From the NCBI GenBank assembly GCA_034509755.1, contig CM067539.1, positions 25,506,501 to 25,570,500 of the forward strand: a stretch of 64,000 bases of DNA. The letters are read 5' to 3'. Position 1 is the stretch's first letter. Each line of letters begins with the position of its first letter. The stretch comes from Anisodus tanguticus. Lineage: Eukaryota; Streptophyta; Magnoliopsida; Solanales; Solanaceae. The notes under the pieces are model-generated. The model had not been told where the DNA came from and did not search any database. It saw only the letters and a list, made by a program, of their open reading frames with translations. This document shows, in pieces, positions 58,129-64,000 of the stretch. Made by a program: the position numbers and the translations under genes.

Positions 58129-60170
58129 TTAAAGATTCACCGTTGCAACTTGACCATGACCGGTGACGCTAAATCTATAATTGGCAATTTGATGGGCCAA
58201 TAACTTATTCCTCAGGTTGACATACTTTGATATTTTATTTTCCATTAAAGGAACAATGATGGTTGGTGAGTCTGCGAACTCCATACACCTCACATGAATT
58301 TTTTCTGCAAACCTCCTGCTGATGGAATCAAATAGAGCAGTTATAGGAAATTCTCTTTCAACGTTGAACATTGCGTTCACCGACTCAGCAATTTTAGTCG
58401 TCATAATATTATACCTATTAAGATAAACAATCAATTATTCTAAAAATTTGAAAGATAATTAATATACAAATCAAAAAACACAACAGTAACATAGTTGTTC
58501 CAACAAGTCTTGTAACTTGTTTAAGAAACTCAAACAAGTCACTCAGATGTTGCAACAAGTTAAATACTTGTTGTAATAGTAAGGTGTAAATATATATGTT
58601 TCCCGGGCAAAATGTCCTGCTCCATTTGTGGAATCCAGCACGTTCAAGATATTCGGCGGCCCTAGGTACCATATCTCTGATTTGATTGAAATGGTCATTG
58701 AACACATCTATCTTGTACGCTTTTGCTACTTTATAAAAATGAGATACTACCTTATCACTGTGAAACATATATATTTCCCAAGGTGTCTCATACAACAACC
58801 ATAATGAACTGAAGGGCAGACAATGCCTTTTTGATACTTGGATGCCTATCAGAAATTATGCACAACTCGGTGATATCATCTACATAGCTTCTTATTTGTT
58901 CAAAGAAATATTTGTATGAGGCATCACACTCTTTGTCCGTTACACAAAATGCCACCAAAAATATGATTCTTCGCATCATGTGCCACAACCGACAACAACA
59001 CTCATTCTTACTTACTCCTCAAGAATGTCATATCGACATCTATAACTTTTCTCATTTGTGCAAAACCAAGCATCCAAGTAACATAGGCTACAAAAAAAGT
59101 ACTTGAATTTTCCATTTTTATCAACCTTTAATGTCTTACTTACTGAAGCATATAACGGTACACATCAACCGCTGCATACCCGTGCTCACGTGTCCCCCTA
59201 GTCAGAGCCTTTGCAATCTCCATGCCCTTATAAACTTTTCAACAACTAACCTTACAACCCAATTCTTTATGCATTGAATGACTCACATTTTTTGTAGAGG
59301 TGTCTTTACCGTCGAGAAACCTATCTTTAAAGTATTCACCGATCACTTTCGCAGTGACATGTGGATTATGGCTCGTAATATGCTCAGAACCACACGTGTG
59401 ATACTTTACGTAGGTTCTGATACAGAATATGTCAGAACTTATAAGCTTCACAACCCTCAGCCGCCACTTGCACTCCAGATATACACATCAAAAACAATAC
59501 ACAGTACGTAAATTAATCACCTTCTTGAGTCTAAAATACTTCTTCACACAATAAAGTTTCAACGAAGTTGCTAGTACTTTCTTGTACTTGAATGGCATTT
59601 CTTTATAAAACATGTTTCATCTTTTTTAACATGGCTGGACTGTATTGATTGTGTAGTGCTCGTGTATTGCTCGCAATTTCAGGTATAAGAATCTGATCAC
59701 CCCCACTTTCATTATTTGGAATATCCATATCCACCCAATTCAATTCATCATTTAACATATCATGTTGTTCCTGATCTAAATTGTGGTTCACTATCGGGCT
59801 TCCAACCACGTATACCCTTAAAATAGACCTAGCTTCATCATTTAAATAAGCACGCAAACGAACCTGATTGGTTATCTTAAATGGAGCTACCCTATACTTT
59901 TCAAAAGAACTTTGCATGTAAGTGATGACAAAATCTTTCGATTCACAATTTAATTAACAATAGGCAATGATTAGGTTCACAAAATCATCATACACGACAT
60001 CTCTTTAGATAATCATCCCTATTGTCTCTACAGATGTTGCAACATCCTTCCAACGCCAAATAAATCTATTGTTGTTTTCAATCCATTCACCATGACAATC
60101 AACCCTATCTTTATTGAGTCCTCCATTAATGATGTTCGAGGCACCTGAAGATATTTTGTTTAAAAAATGG
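58129..60170 (-). pseudogene. MuDR-like (MULE) transposase, broken
   Basis: Minus strand from ~60170: an N-terminal segment with CHGEWIE and FIWRWKD, then FEKYRVAPFKITNQVRLRAY (59917 downwards). The MULE zinc/DNA-binding region has YHTCGSEHITSHNPHVTAKV and HSMHKELGCKVSC, then KGMEIAKALTRGTREHGYAA. The catalytic core follows with KVIDVDMTFLRSK (first Asp kept, at ~59030), IIFLVAFCVTDKECDASYKY, and ELCIISDRHPSIKKALS (second Asp kept). The C-terminal part has FYKVAKAYKIDVFNDHFNQI, YLERAGFHKWSR, YNIMTTKIAESVNAMFNVER, ending in TAA at 58129. Stops, frameshifts and a palindrome-bearing insertion (58480-58590) break it. It faces the Ulp1-like gene tail to tail. Confidence 0.85.
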
Positions 60171-60960
60171 GCATGACAGTGGATACCAAACTATAACAAA
60201 ATGAAACAGATGTAGAGGCCGCATCCAATAAATAAGTGATTTGTTGCAACAATTGGGAATTTGTTGCAACAAATAGATAAGTTGTTGCAAACAACTAACA
60301 ACTAACTAATCTGTTGGAGGCAGCTTCACTTTTTTGGGTTTTGTTTCATCCAAACATTGCAAAAGATATCCAACAGATAAGTGAGTTATTGCAACAACTA
60401 ATCTACTTGTTGAAAACAGATTCCCAATAACAACTCACTTATATGTTGGACATCTTCTGCAATTTTTAGATGAAACACAAGGCAAAAAGTTGAAGCTACC
60501 TCCAACAGATTAGTGAGTTGTTGCAACAACTAAGCTACTTGTTACAACAGATTACTAATTGTTGCAACAACTCACTAATTTGTTGGATGCATCTTCAGTT
60601 TTTAGGGTTATGTTTCGTCCAAAGTCTGTAGAAAATGTCCAACAGATTATGCAGTTGTTGCAACAATTAGTAATTTGTTGTAATTGTTGCAGCATCTACA
60701 ACAGCTGTTGCGGCAACTAGAGCAGCTATTGCAATAAATCCAGAAATACTTATACAACAGTTTTAACACTTGTTGCAACAACTCAAACTGTTGCTGTAAA
60801 TTGTTTGAAAATCAACAGCTATACCCAGATGAATTATTGAAATAAAAAAAACATTTTTTTAGTTACCAAATGAGCAAAAATCACCAATGAAATAATGCCC
60901 AGTGCTCCACGAACTAAATTAAGTCCAAAAATTATGTAAATCGGGTGAATTCTATTTTTT
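60171..60960. repeat. TTGTTGCAACAA palindrome cluster (right)
   Basis: Exact copies at 60241-60252 and 60261-60272, and many near copies to ~60785. Longer units repeat too: two stretches around 60296-60480 are near-inverted copies of each other (GTTGGAGGCAGCTTCACTTT vs GAAGCTACCTCCAACAGATT). Confidence 0.85.
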
Positions 60961-61145
60961 TCTAAATAAAAAACAATGTTTTAGGGGAGGAAGAAGACAA
61001 CAATGGCATCAACAGTAGTAGCAGCGGACGAAGAAGAAGAAAGGAGGAGGAGGAGCAACAACAATGAACAATGAACAAAGAAGAAAGAAGAAGAAGGAAA
61101 AAGGAAGAATGAAGAGCGTCGTAGATGGCAACAATGCTTCGCATT

Positions 61146-62472
61146 TTTTTACCCTTTTAGGTAATTTAGGATTTTATATTGATTAGGCTAAAGTGTAAAA
61201 ATTAAAATTTAGGGGCAAGTTCAAAAATGAGTCAAAACTCATTAATCACTAATCTAATTTTTGTCACCTCCACTCAATAAAAAAAGCTTGAGTTGCTCCC
61301 ACTCAATTTTAAATTTTTTTTGTCAACTATAATTAATTATGCGAGGTATAATTGCAAGAAGAGCAACAAGAATTTTTAAACTAACGATCAGGATCTGATA
61401 TTGGAATAGGACGTTGCAGAATATTTCGTTGGAATAATCAAAAGGAAAATAACATGCAAATAAAATAGGTAGCTAACATCCATTATTGATTTTTAATATT
61501 CTAATAATCGACAGTGACAACTTGACATGTTATCACCTTAGCCAAAGTTTGCTGGCAAGAAGGACACCATAAAGTAAATAGCATAGTACCTTGATGTTGA
61601 CAAAAGATAAACGTGTAAGAATTATACTAAAGCTATATTGGTTTTCCACATCTCTATTAAACAAATCTCCAACGTATTCCATCTCTTAATCTCAATGAAA
61701 CCCAATAGTGACTTCACATCTATACCTTATTTGCTTTCGAAAAGTACAATCAATTATTTAATTTTGTTGAACCATAGTATTTGATGATTTAATCCAAAAA
61801 AGAACACTATTATATGTTGATAATAAATCAATGGTCTTGCGCGCGAAGCTAAATTACACATTTATCACTTATAAAAATAGTCCAAATAACTTAGGTACCA
61901 AACTGAATTTGCCCTCAACTGGATTATTTTTTTCATTGTGAATGCCCTTTTTTTTCTTTTAAAAAAAGGAATAATGCATTTTCATATTTCAACTGAACTG
62001 AATTTTCAATTGCGCACGAAAAATCACGTATTAATAAAATCTAAACTATGTGATATGATCATCAGAAGGTGAATTAAATGTCAAATTTGGTTTATAGAAA
62101 GCAGAATAAGACCATCAAATGAAGATAGAGATCATTGACAGGTACTTTAATTCATTCCCAAATCAGATTGTCCAGAGCAATTTCTTACATGCATTGACTA
62201 TTGAGCTTCAGAATCAATGTGTCTTTTCAACATCATAGAAAATGGTTAATATTCCTTGGCCTAAAGTGGACTTCCATGTCCGAAAGAAATTTCCTAATTA
62301 GATGAAGGGCATACTCTTTAAGAGAAGCTTCCATAATCCATACTGCATGGAAACGCACTGAATATCATCTTACTTTATCCTGATCATTCAGAAATATTGA
62401 TAATGCAAGGATGCAACAAAGGAAAGTTAAAACTTATCATTTTATCTAGTAACTGTAAGTCTAAAGTTTGAA
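61146..62472. other. Intergenic DNA, nothing recognised
   Basis: AT-rich spacer between the MULE region and the LINE tail. No coding block or clear element found. Confidence 0.4.
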
Positions 62473-63215
62473 CAAATAACAACAACATACCTAATGCAAT
62501 CCCACAACGTGAAGTCTGGGGAGTATAGAGTGTACGCAGACCTTACCTCTACCTTGGTAGGTAGAGCGGCTGTTTCCGAGAGACCCTCGGCTCAGGACAA
62601 GCAAAGAAGAAAAAACAGTCAACCCCGGTCAAAAATTTTAAAAAAAATTATAATTTTAAAATTTAAAGCAATATGAAAATACTGACAGCAAACGCGAATA
62701 CGCCATAATAGCGCATCCTAACAAGGAAAAGGAAAAGAAAAAGAAGAAAGAAGAAGCAGTAACTAACACAGATAAATGAGATAAACCAAGTACATTAAAG
62801 AACGCATACAAATAGAAATAAAACTACAGAAGGCTATAAAGCAATACTACGCCTATTCTTATGATATGCTAAGCGGACCTACAGTAATAACACTACATCT
62901 ACCCGTTTGTAGGCGTAAGTAGGACTACGCTCAACTACCTACTACTCCTCTACCCTAATTTGTGTCCTCCACAACCCCCTATCTAAGGTCATGTCCTCAG
63001 TAAGTTACGCCTGTTCCATATCCCGTCTAATTACCTCTCCCAAATATTTCTTCGGCCTACCTCTACCCCTCCTAAACCCGTCCATAGCCAACCTCTCACA
63101 CCTCCGCACTGGGACATTTGTGTCTCTCCTCCGCACATGTCCAAACTATCTCAACCTCGCTTCCCGCATCTTATCCTCCACCGAGGCCACTCCCACTCTG
63201 CCCCGTAAAACAAGG
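62473..63215 (-). mobile_element. RTE-type LINE, 5'-truncated 3' end (minus strand)
   Basis: On the minus strand it encodes the same C-terminus as the copy at 5.8 kb (VPVRRCERLAMDG, Gly/Arg-rich RGRGRPKKY, DMTLDRG), here with a little more upstream sequence (VASVEDKM). The same 3' UTR follows, ending in GGTAGAGGTAAGGTCTGCGT and TATGTTGTTGTTATT. Confidence 0.8.
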
Positions 63216-63875
63216 TAACATAGTAGCAACGTATTTAATCAAGACAGTAACTTTTGGAAATTCAATATTTCAGTATTTTTAAAAAATTAATTTACAGATT
63301 CGATACCGATGTTGGCTAGGTCAGGATAAAGATTACAAAAGGAGAGAACTGAGTTCATTGGAGCTAACGGTGAAAAGAACTAAACGATGTAATATTTCTT
63401 TGCACCTACTTGTGAACATAGCAATGAGTTACCTGTTCAACAGTCCTTTTGCCTCAAGCCTATATCTGAATGATTTAAAGCGCACCAAAGAGTACAGAAT
63501 AGTTCAGTTTATTTACCCAAAAGAAATATCAAATCTGCCAGAAGACGTACAAACATTAAATTGACAATACAGTTTCATGAACAACATAACGCAATAATGC
63601 CCAGTATCAATGCACGTTAAATGACTAGAGACATGACCGTCAATGTCTTCCAATATGATTAACCATAACGCAAAAATGCCCAGTTTCAGTGCTTCCTCAG
63701 AGAATAGATAACGGTGAAAATTATATCAGAAAAACCAAAAGTGTTAATTATACAAATGTTCCAACCTTCCAAGGCGTAGTAGTTTCACATAGAAAACAAA
63801 TACAATAGTAACACGTATTTCTTGTAAGCAAATTGACTCGGGACAATTTCTTATTCCCAAACATCACATCCACAA
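63216..63875. other. 3' flank of the gene at the right edge
   Basis: AT-rich. By position this is the 3' UTR and downstream DNA of the minus-strand gene ending at 63876. No element recognised. Confidence 0.35.
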
Positions 63876-64000
63876 TCACGCTGTTTTTGCTTCTGCTGCT
63901 CCCTCCTTCGCTCCTTCCTTCACCTCACCAGAGCAACACCCACCACCATGTTGGTGGTGGTGATGATGCTGGTGCTGGTGGTGCTTTTTGCCCTTCAATT
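63876..64000 (-). CDS. Histidine-rich protein C-terminus, partial
   Basis: The minus strand is open from the window edge to TGA at 63876-63878. It encodes KGKKHHQHQHHHHHQHGGG, then CCSGEVKEGAKEGAAEAKTA. The skewed but protein-like composition (His-rich run, Cys pair, Lys/Glu/Ala tail) and its higher GC than the flanks suggest a real last exon. Two other frames are also open here because the repeat is low-complexity, so the frame choice is by composition. The His run and CC pair could bind metal, but I do not recognise the family. The start and remaining exons are outside the window. Confidence 0.5.
   Translation of the reverse strand, partial: LKGKKHHQHQHHHHHQHGGGCCSGEVKEGAKEGAAEAKTA

Larger units (their letters stand above)
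49915..61145. mobile_element. MULE-type region with Ulp1-like and MuDR-like pseudogenes (approximate limits)
   Basis: The region holds a DUF1985/Ulp1 pseudogene (+) and a MuDR-like transposase pseudogene (-) converging on each other. Non-coding parts are packed with TTGTTGCAACAA-type palindromes that I do not see elsewhere in the window. The left end begins AAGCATTGTT (~49918) and the right end, read inward on the minus strand, has GCGAAGCATTGTTGCC (61145 region). This is a weak hint of terminal inverted repeats, with CT/TTGTTG-rich sequence after both. The combination corresponds to Ulp1-carrying MULEs (KI-MULE/Kaonashi type). Exact ends are not established. Confidence 0.6.

Noticed and set aside
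1..64000. Endogenous pararetrovirus sequence, common in Solanaceae
   Set aside because: No movement-protein or coat-protein motif and no caulimovirid RT arrangement; all RT fragments here have copia order or copia motifs.

Overview
The window is nuclear DNA of a dicot plant, almost certainly a Solanaceae species. The evidence is intron-containing genes with GT-AG splice sites, very AT-rich intergenic DNA, a TS-SINE 3' end (ending in the GTGCACCGGG signature), RTE-type LINE tails with TTG-repeat ends, and dense nested Ty1/copia, Ty3/gypsy, hAT, MULE and pogo-like elements. The genus cannot be fixed from the sequence. There is no CRISPR, operon or other prokaryotic feature, and no tRNA or rRNA gene.

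Only two complete host genes and the edge of a third are supported. (1) A three-exon gene at 1763-4969 (+) encodes an 86-residue basic protein of the UPF0390/DUF2462 type. It has a telo-box just upstream and a TA microsatellite that begins at its first splice donor. (2) A five-exon gene at 21864-27194 (+) encodes a 572-residue choline transporter-like (CTL/PNS1) membrane protein. Its first coding exon is only nine bases. (3) A histidine-rich C-terminus runs off the right edge on the minus strand (63876-64000).

The rest is mobile DNA in layers. 1-1167: 3' end of a copia element. 5.4-6.3 kb: a MITE and a LINE 3' end. 7.7-11.6 kb: two broken copia elements facing each other, with an intron-containing coiled-coil fragment wedged between. 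12.8-21.1 kb: a long copia element with a complete 5' LTR, a decayed gag-pol, and a 3' LTR that is interrupted by a hAT MITE and then truncated. 27.9-32.8 kb: a copia element with both LTRs whose protease-integrase segment is inverted relative to gag and RT. 33.3-37.5 kb: a 1.3-kb non-autonomous hAT element, a SINE, a Stowaway-like MITE and a hAT transposase remnant. 37.6-49.9 kb: a gypsy-type complex with three copies of the same long LTR, the first carrying an inverted sister of the hAT element. 49.9-61.1 kb: a large MULE-type region with a DUF1985/Ulp1-protease pseudogene (+) converging on a MuDR-like transposase pseudogene (-). Many copies of a 12-base palindrome (TTGTTGCAACAA) fill its non-coding parts, together with a 171-bp tandem array and a nested pogo-like element. 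62.5-63.2 kb: a second LINE 3' end, on the minus strand.

The most unusual points are the inverted core of the 28-kb copia element, the palindrome-filled MULE/Ulp1 region, the three-LTR gypsy complex, and the GC-rich repeat cluster in the leader of the 12.8-kb copia element.
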